Shown here: one piece after another, positions 26,418-35,294 of the stretch | Position numbering within the stretch: position 1 is the first letter of the stretch | How the letters are laid out: every line of letters starts with the position of its first letter | Assembly (NCBI RefSeq): GCF_000966285.1 | Contig: NZ_KQ031391.1 | Span: 6,819,879 to 6,883,878, forward strand | Length of the DNA stretch: 64,000 bases | Source of the DNA: Pseudofrankia sp. DC12 | Lineage (GTDB): Bacteria > Actinomycetota > Actinomycetes > Frankiales > Frankiaceae | Direction: 5' to 3' | Translations under genes and position numbers: made by a program | The notes under the pieces: generated by a model | What the model was told of the DNA's origin: nothing | Seen by the model: the letters and a program-made list of their open reading frames with translations, nothing else | Database searches by the model: none

Positions 26418-27335
26418 TCACGGGGCGATGAGGTCCTCAATGTCGTCGAAACCGGGCAGCAGCGGGGCGAGCGGGGGAAGCTCGTCGAGGCCGCGCAGCC
26501 CCATCCGCTCGAGGAAGTAGTCGGTGGTGCGGTAGAGGATCGCGCCCGTCTCCGGGTCGGTGGCGGCCTCCTCGACCAGCCCGCGGGCGGTGAGGGTGCG
26601 GATCACGCCGTCGGCCGAGACCCCGCGGACAGCGGAGATCCGGCCGCGGCTGACCGGCTGCTGGTAGGCGACGACGGCCAGCGTCTCCAGCGCCGCCTGG
26701 GACAGCTTCGACATCTGGCCGGCGAGCACGAACCGCTCGACCCAGGGGGCGCACTCCTCCGCGGTGTAAAACCGCCAGCCGCCGCCGACGTTGCGCAGGT
26801 CGAAGCCGCGGCCGTCCGCCCGGTACTGGGCCGCGAGCTCGGCGAGCACCCGCTCGACCTCCAGGGCGTGCGCGGACAGCCCGGTGGCCAGCTCGGCGAC
26901 GCCGACGGGCTTCTCCGCGACCATCAGCACGGCCTCGACGAGCGCCACCAGCGGCGGGCGGTTCGCCAGATCGGGCTCGGGCTCGTCGCCAGGCGTCGGC
27001 TCCTCAGCGGACCCGGTCTCGCCGAGCGCCGCCGGTTCCTCGACCCGCGTGGGCACGCCGTCGGGCTCACTTGCGGGCAGGGTCTCGCCGACCACCGCCG
27101 GGTCCTCGACCCGCGCAGGCACGCCGTCGGCCTCGCCGGCGGACTGGGCCGCGCCGGCCGCGGTCGGTTCCTCGGCCTGCGCCACCGTCTCGTCCGGCTC
27201 ACCCGCGGACCCGGTCTCGTCGACTGCCGCCGGGTCCTCGACCCGTGCCTCCGCAGGCTCGATGGCGGCGTTCTCGGGGGCTGGGCGCGGGCCGGGGATG
27301 TTCTGGGGATGCTGCTCGGCGGGGTCCTCGGTCAA
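26418..27335 (-). CDS. scpB: Segregation and condensation protein B
   Basis: 305 aa. The first about 115 residues are acidic imperfect repeats (VEDPAxVxETxxAxEPD-like), probably disordered. The ScpB winged helices start at LVALVEAVLMVAEKPV and continue through LSQAALETLAVVAYQQPVSR and VRGVSADGVIRTLTARGLV. ScpB binds ScpA in the SMC condensin complex on the chromosome. The TTG start overlaps the scpA stop (TTGA), so it is translationally coupled. Confidence 0.94.
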   Translation of the reverse strand: MTEDPAEQHPQNIPGPRPAPENAAIEPAEARVEDPAAVDETGSAGEPDETVAQAEEPTAAGAAQSAGEADGVPARVEDPAVVGETLPASEPDGVPTRVEEPAALGETGSAEEPTPGDEPEPDLANRPPLVALVEAVLMVAEKPVGVAELATGLSAHALEVERVLAELAAQYRADGRGFDLRNVGGGWRFYTAEECAPWVERFVLAGQMSKLSQAALETLAVVAYQQPVSRGRISAVRGVSADGVIRTLTARGLVEEAATDPETGAILYRTTDYFLERMGLRGLDELPPLAPLLPGFDDIEDLIAP

Positions 27336-28393
27336 CGCCCGGCCTCCTCGTCCGCGTCCTCGTTGTCAGGGTCCAGGTCGTCGTCGAAGTCGCTGCGCGC
27401 GGGCAGCTCGGCGACAGGGGTGAGGCCGCCGCCGATGTCCGTGCCGTCGGGCTGCTGCTCGCTCCAGCGCACGATCAGCTCGCCCAGCGGAGTGTCCTGC
27501 TCGAAGGAGATCCGGCCCTCACGGAACAGCTCCAGCAGCGCCAGGAACCGGGCGACGACCTCGATGGTCTCCCGGCAGCCGACGCACAGCGTCCGGAACG
27601 ACGCGGCGCCCAGCTCGCGCAGCCGCTGGATCAGCACGAGCATGTGCTCCCGGACGCTGACCCGCGGGGCGTGCACGTGGTCGACGGCGACGACCGGCGG
27701 CAGCACCGGCTCGCGCAGCCGGGCCGCCATCGCGGCGAGCTCGGAAGGGCCGACGGTGATCTGCACCTCGGGCAGCGCGGCGGCGTACCTCGGCTCCAGC
27801 GCGACGGCGCGCGGCGTGTGCCGGGACTCGAGCGCCATCAGCGTCTGGAAGATCGCCGCAGCTTCCTTGTAGGCCTTGTACTGCAGCAGCCGGGCGAACA
27901 ACAGGTCGCGGGCCTCCAGCAGCGCGAGGTCCTCGTCCTCGCCGTCACCGCCGGAGGTGGGCAGCAGCCGGGCGGCCTTCAGGTCCAGCAGGGTCGCGGC
28001 GATCACGAGGAACTCGGTGGCCTGCCCGAGGTCGAACCGGTCGCCGAGCCGGCGCAGGTGGGCCACGAACTCGTCGGTGACCTTCGCCAGCGCCACCTCG
28101 GTGACGTCCATCTTGTGCTTGGCGATCAGGGACAGCAGCAGGTCGAACGGGCCGGAGAAGTTCTCCAGCTCGACGAGGAACGCCTCGGACCGGCCGCTGC
28201 GCGCGGTCAGCGGCAACGCGTCCGCGGATGGGGTGCCGGCGCCGGCGGTCGGCTCGGGTGGGCCGGGTGGCGGCGCAGGTTGGGCGGCCATCGGCTCGGC
28301 GGCCTCCTCGGCCGACACGGCGGCCTCCCCCTCGTCAGGGACCGCGCGCAGCACCGCGGCTCCCGAAGAAGCGGATCCACGGCCCGGCGTCAT
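27332..28393 (-). CDS. scpA: Segregation and condensation protein A
   Basis: 353 aa. ATG 28393. A Pro/Ala-rich leader of about 75 residues precedes the kleisin N-terminal domain, with ENFSGPFDLLLSLIAKHKMD, VTEVALAKVTDEFVAHL, and the C-terminal winged helix (REGRISFEQDTPLGELIVRW). It bridges the SMC heads with ScpB. Downstream scpB overlaps. The upstream gene is the site-2-protease-like gene, 86 bp away. Confidence 0.94.
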   Translation of the reverse strand: MTPGRGSASSGAAVLRAVPDEGEAAVSAEEAAEPMAAQPAPPPGPPEPTAGAGTPSADALPLTARSGRSEAFLVELENFSGPFDLLLSLIAKHKMDVTEVALAKVTDEFVAHLRRLGDRFDLGQATEFLVIAATLLDLKAARLLPTSGGDGEDEDLALLEARDLLFARLLQYKAYKEAAAIFQTLMALESRHTPRAVALEPRYAAALPEVQITVGPSELAAMAARLREPVLPPVVAVDHVHAPRVSVREHMLVLIQRLRELGAASFRTLCVGCRETIEVVARFLALLELFREGRISFEQDTPLGELIVRWSEQQPDGTDIGGGLTPVAELPARSDFDDDLDPDNEDADEEAGR

Positions 28394-28478
28394 GGCGCAA
28401 CGCTACCGCCGATCACCGACCATCCGGCGACATGGCCAGCCGGGAGCGGGCGAAGCGGTCACCCCTCGTTGGGCCTGC

Positions 28479-29168
28479 TCACAGGCTGATGCCGACGATG
28501 CCGCCCAGCCCGCGCAGCAAGGGCGGGACGAGCTGGCCGACGACGTTCGGAAGGCTCGGCAGCAGGACGGGGATCAGGAGGATCACCAGCAGCAGGACGA
28601 CGCCGAGGTGGGACTCCGTGAGCTTGTAGTTGGCGTTCTTCCAGCCCTGCGAGGCCGGGGCCAGGAGGAACAGAACCCTGCCGCCGTCGGTGGGCGGGAT
28701 CGGGATCAGGCTGAGGACGAACATCGACGCGAAGGTGATCGCCATCCAGAGGAGCAGGTGCGCGCCGAACCCGCCGACCCGGCCGACCTCGATCACCCGG
28801 CTGCCGTCGGCGATGTGGCCCGGGTCGGTGACCGCCGCCAGTGCCGCGATCGCACCGAACGCGAGCAGCAGGTAGGCCAGCGGCCCGGCGAGCAGCGCCG
28901 CGCAGATGTGGAACCGCCGCTTACGCCAGACCTCGTTCATCCGGATCGGCTCGGTCCAGCCGTTGCCGACCAGGACCATCGACACCGCGCTGAACGGGCT
29001 GACCCGGGTAGGCAGCGGCCGGGCCGTCAGCCGCCCGGACCGGCGGGCCGACGGGTCGCCGAGCAGCTTCGCGGCGTAGATCTGGGCGGTGTCGTGTGCG
29101 TAGACCCCGATGAGCAGGGCGACGACGATCCCGAGCAGGGCCGAAGGCTCGGCCAGGTGAAACAGCAC
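28479..29168 (-). CDS. Site-2-protease-like membrane protein, degenerate active site
   Basis: 229 aa from GTG 29168, with about five hydrophobic segments. The family signature HExxH is replaced: the first helix reads GVYAHDTAQIYAAKLLGD (HDTAQ). The third zinc ligand region is kept as LSLIPIPPTDGGRVLFLL. Without Glu and the second His, proteolysis by the normal mechanism is unlikely. Length and layout fit the short M50 proteins found between parA and scpA in actinobacteria. It may act as a membrane scaffold or chaperone (inference). Confidence 0.8.
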   Translation of the reverse strand: MLFHLAEPSALLGIVVALLIGVYAHDTAQIYAAKLLGDPSARRSGRLTARPLPTRVSPFSAVSMVLVGNGWTEPIRMNEVWRKRRFHICAALLAGPLAYLLLAFGAIAALAAVTDPGHIADGSRVIEVGRVGGFGAHLLLWMAITFASMFVLSLIPIPPTDGGRVLFLLAPASQGWKNANYKLTESHLGVVLLLVILLIPVLLPSLPNVVGQLVPPLLRGLGGIVGISL

Positions 29169-29366
29169 GACGACTCGTCCGTCTTCTGTAGGGCAGCGGA
29201 CCGGTCCCGACCCGCCAGTCCGTCTCCGTCACCCGTCTAACGCCCCGGGTCGCGTTGATTCTCCCACCCGCGGGTCGCGCAGCGCCCAGGAGGGCGCCTG
29301 CCCGCCCCAGCCCGGCCAGATCGGCGTCGCCGGCGCGGCGCGGGGCTCTCGCGGTGAAGGGCCGAG

Positions 29367-30368
29367 TCAGCCGACCAGCGGAGGCCGCGCGTGGCGGCTC
29401 ATCAGCTCCCGGGCGAGCCGCCGGTAGCCGGCGGCGCCGACCGAGGTGGGCGCGTAGGTCGTGATGGGCTCGCCGGCGACCGTGGTCTCCGGGAAGCGGA
29501 CCGTCCGGTTGATCACGGTGTGGAAGACCTCTTCGGGGAACCGCTCGACCACCCGGGCCAGCACCTCACGGGCGTGCAGGGTGCGGGCGTCGTACATGGT
29601 CGCGAGGATGCCGGCGAGGTCGAGGCGGGAGTTGAGCCGCTCGCGGACCTTGTCGATCGTCTGCAGGAGCAGGGCCACCCCGCGCAGCGCGAAGTACTCG
29701 CACTCCAGCGGGATGATCACCGCATGAGCGGCCGTCAGCGCGTTCACGGTGAGCAGGCCCAGCGACGGCTGGCAGTCGACGAGGATGACGTCGTACTCGT
29801 CGTGGACGGGTGTCAGCGCGCGGGCCAGGCTGTGCTCGCGGCCGACCTCGCTGACCAGCAGCACCTCACCGGCCGACAGGTCGATGTTGCTCGGCAGCAG
29901 GTCGAGGCCCTCGACCTGCGTCTCGATGATCACATCGTTGACGTGGGTGTCCCCGCCGCCGAGCAGCAGGTCGTGCACCGTCAGCTCGAACTGGTTCGGG
30001 TTGATGCCGAGGCCGACTGACAGCGCGCCCTGCGGGTCGAAATCGACCAGCAGCACCCGGCGGCCGTACTCGGCGAGCGCGGCGCCCAGGTTGATCGTGC
30101 TGGTCGTCTTTCCGACGCCGCCCTTCTGGTTGCACATGGCGAGAATCCAGGCGGGACCGTGCGACGGGAGCTGCTCGGGCACCGGGAACAACGGCATCGG
30201 CCGCCCGGTCGGCCCGACCTGGCCGACGTTCTCGTCGTCCTGCGCCATCTCCAGCCGGCCCTCAGCGGGGATCCGCGGCTTGTCGATGTTGACCTCGCCG
30301 AAGGGCACCCGAGAGGTGCCGCCCACCGAGGGCGCGTCGGAGAAACCAGCCACGACTGAACCTGCCAT
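29367..30368 (-). CDS. ParA-family ATPase
   Basis: 333 aa. About 75 residues lead into the deviant Walker A (CNQKGGVGKTTSTINL). Walker A' is VLLVDFDPQGALS and Walker B is YDVILVDCQPSLGLLTVNAL. These are the MinD/ParA hallmarks. ATG 30368 has GGAAAG upstream; MAQDDENVG about 40 codons further in is an alternative start. No parB is next to it. This is the orphan ParA next to scpAB (Rv1708 type), whose role in positioning is not defined. Confidence 0.92.
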   Translation of the reverse strand: MAGSVVAGFSDAPSVGGTSRVPFGEVNIDKPRIPAEGRLEMAQDDENVGQVGPTGRPMPLFPVPEQLPSHGPAWILAMCNQKGGVGKTTSTINLGAALAEYGRRVLLVDFDPQGALSVGLGINPNQFELTVHDLLLGGGDTHVNDVIIETQVEGLDLLPSNIDLSAGEVLLVSEVGREHSLARALTPVHDEYDVILVDCQPSLGLLTVNALTAAHAVIIPLECEYFALRGVALLLQTIDKVRERLNSRLDLAGILATMYDARTLHAREVLARVVERFPEEVFHTVINRTVRFPETTVAGEPITTYAPTSVGAAGYRRLARELMSRHARPPLVG

Positions 30369-30759
30369 TCGTCTTTCCGGGTGGCACGGCCTGCGTTGGC
30401 ACAGGCCGTGGGGGCAGCAGCAGACCCGGGGCGCGTCTGGAGCGTACCGACAAGATGGGCCGTAAGCGGCGATGGGTGGGGCCGACACGCCAAGGCGGGA
30501 AATCGAGGCCGGGCCCCCGTCCAGGGTCAGGAACAGGGCCGCGATTGGCTCAAAGCGTTCTTCCTGGTTACCCGTTGGCCGGGGCTGCGGAGCGACCGCC
30601 AAAATTGGGGCCGGGTGCGGTGGGTCACCAGGCGAGCGCGGTGGGGGGCTCAGGTGCGATCATGCGTGTCCAACGCGCCTGACGGGTGACCGTCGCCGTC
30701 GCACTGACCACGCGCCGGCCACCGCACGGCCGCGCCGGCCGAGGCCGAGAGGATCGCTC
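30369..30759. other. Divergent intergenic region, parA / metallo-hydrolase
   Basis: About 390 bp containing both promoters. No gene, hairpin or recognisable operator was found. Confidence 0.4.
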
Positions 30760-31407
30760 GTGAGCAGTCCGGTCATTCCACGGGTGGAGCGCGTGCTGAC
30801 CCGCGGGGACTTCAGCCTGGACGGGCAGACCGTCAAGGTCGACAACAACGTGTGGCTGCTCGGCGACGACACCGAGGTGCTGGTCATCGACGCGGCGCAC
30901 GACCCGGCGGTGATCGTCGCCGCGGTCGACGGCCGGCGGGTCAACGGGATCGTCGCGACGCACGGGCACAACGACCACATCAACGCCGCCGTCGAGCTCG
31001 CGGACCTCGTCGACGCGCCGATCGCCCTGCACCGGGCCGACCACCTGCTCTGGGAGTCGGTCTACCCGGCGCGGCGGCCGGACCGGGCCCTCGTCGACGG
31101 CGCGCCGATCCCCGTCCCGGGCGGGACGCTGCACGTGCTGCACACCCCGGGGCACTCCCCCGGCGGGATCTGCCTGTTCGGGCGGTTCGCCACCGGGCCG
31201 ACGCTGTTCAGCGGCGACACACTGATGCGCGGCGGGCCAGGGGGCACCGGCTGGTCGTACTCGGACTTCCCGACGATCCTCATGTCGATCCGGGAGAAGC
31301 TCTTCGCCCTGCCCCCCGACACGATCGTGCATCCCGGCCACGGCGACGACACCTGGATCGGGCTGGAGGCCCACGACTACGACGCGTGGGTGGCGCGCGG
31401 GCACTGA
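30760..31407 (+). CDS. Metallo-beta-lactamase-fold hydrolase
   Basis: 215 aa. GTG 30760 with GAGAGGA six bases upstream. The metal ligands are all present: ATHGHNDHINA (HxHxDH) near residue 66, HTPGHSPGGICL, FSGDTLMRGG and HPGHGDDTWIG. This is the glyoxalase-II-like or hydroxyacylglutathione-hydrolase-like pattern. The thioester substrate in an actinobacterium (for example a mycothiol conjugate) is unknown. It is a stand-alone gene, convergent with the thioesterase. Confidence 0.88.
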   Translation: MSSPVIPRVERVLTRGDFSLDGQTVKVDNNVWLLGDDTEVLVIDAAHDPAVIVAAVDGRRVNGIVATHGHNDHINAAVELADLVDAPIALHRADHLLWESVYPARRPDRALVDGAPIPVPGGTLHVLHTPGHSPGGICLFGRFATGPTLFSGDTLMRGGPGGTGWSYSDFPTILMSIREKLFALPPDTIVHPGHGDDTWIGLEAHDYDAWVARGH

Positions 31408-31451
31408 ACCCTCCGCCCCCGGGCCCGTTGGCCAAGGACGCTCAGGGCAGC

Positions 31452-32042
31452 TCAGGGGCCGACGGTGTAGTCGCCGATGTGGGTGATCAGGCTCGGGTCG
31501 CGGCTGATCGCGGCGATCTCGTCGGAACGACCGTTCTTGGTGAAGTGCTCCAGGCCGACCTGGACGAACAGCGCGCGGGCCCGCACGGCGACCGGCCCGT
31601 CCGACGCGTCCAGGTGCCCCTCCCCGCTGGCGTACAGCTTGCGGCCGGCCACCGCGTCGGCCCGGGAGCTCAGGTACAGGGTGGTACCTACGGGGACCGG
31701 CCGGCGGAAGTCGGTCTCCAGCCGAGCGGTGACGCAACTCATCCGGGTCAGGTGGCCGAGCATGCCGAGGATCTCGTCGAGCGCTGACGCCAGCAGCCCG
31801 CCGTGGGCGAGGCCGGGCGCGCCCTGGTGGTCCGCGGTGACCTCGAACGTCGCGGTGAGCTCGCAGCCCGTGCCGACGACGATCCGCATGTGCAGGCCGT
31901 GCGGCTGGGCTGGCCCGCAGCCGAAGCAGCTCGCGTAGTGCGATGGCAGGACGAAGCCGGGCGCCGGCGCGTCCGGGTGGCGGGTCGGCTCGACCGCGTC
32001 CGTCGGGATGTCGGTGCGATAGGCCGTCACTCGCCGGACCAT
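31452..32042 (-). CDS. PaaI-type hotdog thioesterase
   Basis: 196 aa. Near residue 40 it has a short cysteine pair (SCFGCGPAQPHGLHMRI). The hotdog helix is LAHGGLLASALDEILGMLG, with the Gly-Gly and acidic residue typical of PaaI-like thioesterases. It hydrolyses acyl-CoA; the chain is unknown. ATG 32042 was chosen; a TTG two codons upstream is also open. It is convergent with the metallo-hydrolase gene, with 44 bp between the stops. Confidence 0.8.
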   Translation of the reverse strand: MVRRVTAYRTDIPTDAVEPTRHPDAPAPGFVLPSHYASCFGCGPAQPHGLHMRIVVGTGCELTATFEVTADHQGAPGLAHGGLLASALDEILGMLGHLTRMSCVTARLETDFRRPVPVGTTLYLSSRADAVAGRKLYASGEGHLDASDGPVAVRARALFVQVGLEHFTKNGRSDEIAAISRDPSLITHIGDYTVGP

Positions 32043-32112
32043 ATCCAAGCACCCGCCGCCGAGAGACGCTGCGCGGCCAACGTCTCACCCGCGCGAGGGC
32101 ACGCGGGGCCGC

Positions 32113-32508
32113 TCAGCCCTCGAGCCGCCGCTTGGCCGCCCTCAGCCGCCGGCGCAGCGGGATCTGCGCGATCACGCCGACCAGGAGCCCGACGACCAGG
32201 CCGGCGCCGGAGGCGATGGTCAGCGCCGCGGCGACAGACATGTATTTGCGGCTGCCGAACAGCCAGATCGGGACCGTCTGGCCGTTCTTCGCGACGAACA
32301 GCGCGACCAGGATCGCCAGGATCAGGATGAGGACGGTGACCGCGTAGACGACCCAGCTGACCCCGCCGTGGTTGCGGCGCTGGCTGCCCGTCGGCTGGCC
32401 GGGCGGACCCACCTGCGTCGGCCCGCTCGGCGCGGTCGGCGGCGGGATCTGCCCCGGCGCCGGGTTGACGTATCCGTAGCTGCCGGCGGGCTGCCCTGGC
32501 GCGGTCAT
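32113..32508 (-). CDS. LapA-domain (DUF1049) membrane protein
   Basis: 131 aa. A Pro/Gly-rich cytoplasmic start of about 50 residues precedes two hydrophobic segments (YAVTVLILILAILVALFVA and the stretch after SVAAAL). Between them lies NGQTVPIWLFG, the LapA signature. A basic end follows (RRRLRAAKRRLEG). LapA proteins are small inner-membrane proteins of unclear role, linked to lipopolysaccharide assembly in Gram-negatives, which does not transfer here. Confidence 0.8.
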   Translation of the reverse strand: MTAPGQPAGSYGYVNPAPGQIPPPTAPSGPTQVGPPGQPTGSQRRNHGGVSWVVYAVTVLILILAILVALFVAKNGQTVPIWLFGSRKYMSVAAALTIASGAGLVVGLLVGVIAQIPLRRRLRAAKRRLEG

Positions 32509-32744
32509 ACCTGACCCACTCCCCTGCGACGTGGCACGTGTTGCCGTTCTCAGTCTAGATCTACAGCGCACCAGAAGACCCGCTCAGCGCGCCGCGTGCG
32601 TCGTCGGACAGTCTTCTCAGCCCGCCGGAGCAGCCGCGCGAGGGTGCCGACACGGGCCGGCCAGCCAGGCGACGAGACCCCCGGGCGCCGGGCGGGTGCG
32701 ACGGACGGCACCGCAAGGCAGGCCCTTCGGCGGCGGGCCGACTC

Positions 32745-33250
32745 TTGGCTCAGGCGGACCGGCCGCACGTCCTACGACTCAGCTCCGGCCTGCGGATCTA
32801 CCGGGAGTTCGGTGGCGAGGTCTACCGGCTGCGCGTGCTGCCCGCCGTGCTGTGGCACATCAACCGCCTGCTCAAGGTCATCGCGGCCGGGATCAACGAG
32901 CACGTGCCGTTCGAGGACCGCAGCCTGCCGTCGCCGGTCGTCGGCGACGGCAACAACGGCGCACAAGCGGTCGTCCTGTGGCTGTGTGTCGTGGCGTTCG
33001 CGGTCGTCGCCGGCCCCGTCCTCTACCAGCGGTGGCGGGCCACGCGGACCGGCTCGGCCCCGCAGACCGAACGCCCGTCGTTCGCCGTCGGCTACGGCGG
33101 CCTCTTCCTGGCGGTCTTCGTGATGCTGTGGGCGACAGCATTGCCCGCGTACGCCTCGGCCACCGGCGGCGTCACCACCAGCGGCACTCCCGTCGGAGCC
33201 TGCCCACGCGATCGGGTGCCTGCTGGTCGCGGCCGTCGTACTGGCCGGCG
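32745..33250 (+). other. Uncharacterised membrane-protein fragment
   Basis: The frame starting at TTG 32745 reads like a membrane protein: about 65 soluble residues (VYRLRVLPAVLWHINRLLK), then VVLWLCVVAFAVVAGPVLY, and then GLFLAVFVMLWATALPAYA. Past about 33180 it loses coding character and later runs into a luciferase-like fragment in the same frame. No family was recognised. It may be the truncated 5' end of a lost gene. Confidence 0.35.
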
Positions 33251-33267
33251 TCGCGACGGCCTCGCCG

Positions 33268-33911
33268 GTGCCCCTGGCTCGCCGGGCGGTACCCAGGCAT
33301 CCGCATCGGGATCACCGCCGCGGTTCTGCCGGTACGCGACATCGACGGGCCGGTCCGGCAGGCCGCGGCCCTTGACCAGCTGGCCGAGGGCCGGTTCGTG
33401 CTCGCCGTCGCGGCCGGGTTCTGGGACGACGAGCTCGCCTACCGCGGGGGGGACGCCGGCCGAGCGCGGCAGACGCTTCCGGGAATGCCTCGACGAACTG
33501 CGCGCCGGCCTGCGCGGTGAGCTGCTGTCCCCGCAGCTGCTCACGCCGGGTGGCCCGCCGATCTGGCTGGCAGGCGCCGCGGCGACGATGCGGCTGGCAG
33601 CCCGGCTCGGGCTGCCCTGTCAGGCATCCCGGGCGCTGCCCGACGAACACGCGCCGCTGGCCGCACGGTGGCGCGATCTCGGCGGCGGACCACTCACCCA
33701 CCGGATCTACGTCGAGGCCGGATCGGCCGTGCCGGACGGGGCCCAGGTCGAGCGCCACGTGCTCGCCGGCTCGGCTGAGCGAATCCTCGACGGTCTGACC
33801 CGCTACCGCGAGCTCGGCGTCGCGGACCTGTCGATGGTTCTCGGCCACGACGACGCCAGCGCCCGCCACACGCTCGACACCCTGCTCACCGATGTACTCC
33901 CTCGCCTCTGA
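33268..33911 (+). pseudogene. Luciferase-like (F420-type) monooxygenase remnant, frameshifted
   Basis: The 5' half is read in one frame (GIRIGITAAVLPVRDIDGPV, GFWDDELAYRGGD). The 3' half is in another frame (RRFRECLDELRAG, TPGGPPIWLAGAA, LGVADLSMVLG). The shift falls at the seven-G run near 33445. The N-terminal third of the family is missing: no beta-1 strand or early cofactor motif is seen. Two lesions therefore suggest a dead gene. A sequencing error in the G-run could explain the shift but not the truncation. Confidence 0.75.
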
Positions 33912-33921
33912 TCCGGGCTGA

Positions 33922-34494
33922 CTAGATCGCCAGCACGATGGCGGCGCTGATACCGCCCAGGCAGAGAGCGAAGAGCATCTCGGGCAGTCCGCCGTCACGG
34001 CGCCGGAACAGGCGGTCGAGCGCGAGACGTCCGGCGCCGATCGCCGCCACGGTGAGCGCGACGACCGCGATGGTCAGTGGGTACTCGATGCCTCCGTTGG
34101 TGCCCCACAGCCCGTTCGAGGCGGTCACGACCATCGCGTTGATCATGACGCCGACGACGGCCGCGGCCGACAAGGGCGTGAGCAGGCCGGCAGCGAGGCC
34201 AAGGCCGCCGAGGAGTTCCGAGGCTCCGGCGAGCCCGGCGAACAGGTTGCCGGGAGGGTAGCCGAGGTGTGTGAAGCCTCTGCCGGTCGCGGCGAGGCCC
34301 TCTCCGCCGAACAGGCCGAACAGCTTCTGCGCGCCGTGCCCGGCGAGCAGCAGGCCGACGGTTGCCCGCAGGAGCAGCCGCCCGACATCGTCCGCGGACA
34401 CAGCCACGCGCGACGGCGCGGGGCGAGAGGGAAGAAGCGGTGCGGGGTAGGGCGTCCGGTACGGCGCCGGGTGCCGCTCGGTGAGAAGTCTCAT
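33922..34494 (-). CDS. DoxX-family membrane protein
   Basis: 190 aa. ATG 34494 has GGGGG six bases upstream. After a proline-rich start, the DoxX core begins at LLLRATVGLLLAGHGAQKLF. GFTHLGYPPGNLFAGLAGAS follows, then LLGGLGLAAGLLTPLSAA, and four membrane helices in all. DoxX proteins are involved in thiol/quinone stress responses in mycobacteria. The exact role here is unknown. It is convergent with the monooxygenase remnant. Confidence 0.85.
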   Translation of the reverse strand: MRLLTERHPAPYRTPYPAPLLPSRPAPSRVAVSADDVGRLLLRATVGLLLAGHGAQKLFGLFGGEGLAATGRGFTHLGYPPGNLFAGLAGASELLGGLGLAAGLLTPLSAAAVVGVMINAMVVTASNGLWGTNGGIEYPLTIAVVALTVAAIGAGRLALDRLFRRRDGGLPEMLFALCLGGISAAIVLAI

Positions 34495-35294
34495 GTCGAC
34501 CCCCATTCCATGACAGCAGGCAGTGACTCTATGGTCACGACAAGTCTGCCCGCTCGCCCGATTCACACCCGGGCTCACAGATCCCCACGCCCCCGATGAC
34601 GATCGCCTCGCTGGGGACGCAGCCCGATGATGTCAGCGGCATCGAGCAGCACGGCGACCTGAAGGCCAACGAGGACGGCGGCGAAGGCGATCGCCATGCT
34701 CTCCAGCTGGATCTTGCGCTGATACTCGCCGGCTCGCCGGAAGACCCGTACCAGAACTCACACGACGGCGAGCGTGAAGGCGCGAGTCGAGCGGGCTGGT
34801 CCCGGCCTGCGCGGCGCCGCCGCCCCGTCCCAGGTGACGTGCAGGCGGGCGTTGATCGAGCCCGCCGAGGCCCGGCCACGCTGACCGCGTTCCGAGGCGC
34901 GACGTCGCGTGACCTCTGGGTATATGTAGATGTTTCAGGTCACTGCAACGGGACGCACGGACGAGAGCGGCTCGCGGCGCCTCCGCGCGACGGCACACCG
35001 GCACGAGCGCACCCACCCGACCAGGCCATGCGTACCGAGGCGATGTGGGACCGGGCCTCAGGCGGCTGGCCGTCTTCACGTGCCCGGAGGCGCCGCACCT
35101 CGTCGCCGAGCTGCCCAGGACGGCGACCGGCAAGGTCGCCAAGAAGGAGTCGCGCGCCCAGATGACCGCGACCACCAGTCTGATCACCCGAGCCTGGCAG
35201 CAGACCTTTGGGTATTTACTGACCAGCGATCTACGGTCACGCGATTCCGTCCAGAAAGACGCGCCCGGTTCGCGCCCTGGCTCCATCCCGGCGG
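34495..35294. pseudogene. Non-coding stretch with two gene scraps
   Basis: No intact gene is present in 800 bp. On the minus strand about 34602-34780 reads VLVRVFRRAGEYQRK then QLESMAIAFAAVLVGLQVAV, like the end of a membrane protein, preceded by a stop. On the plus strand about 35090-35160 reads HLVAELPRTATGKVAKKESR. That is the C-terminal catalytic-lysine motif (PRTxTGK) of an acyl-CoA synthetase without the rest of the enzyme. These look like deletion relics. Confidence 0.55.

Noticed and set aside
24357..27872. 1171-codon plus-strand open frame across tyrA, rluB and scpB
   Set aside because: Spans three well-recognised minus-strand genes; composition artefact of high GC.
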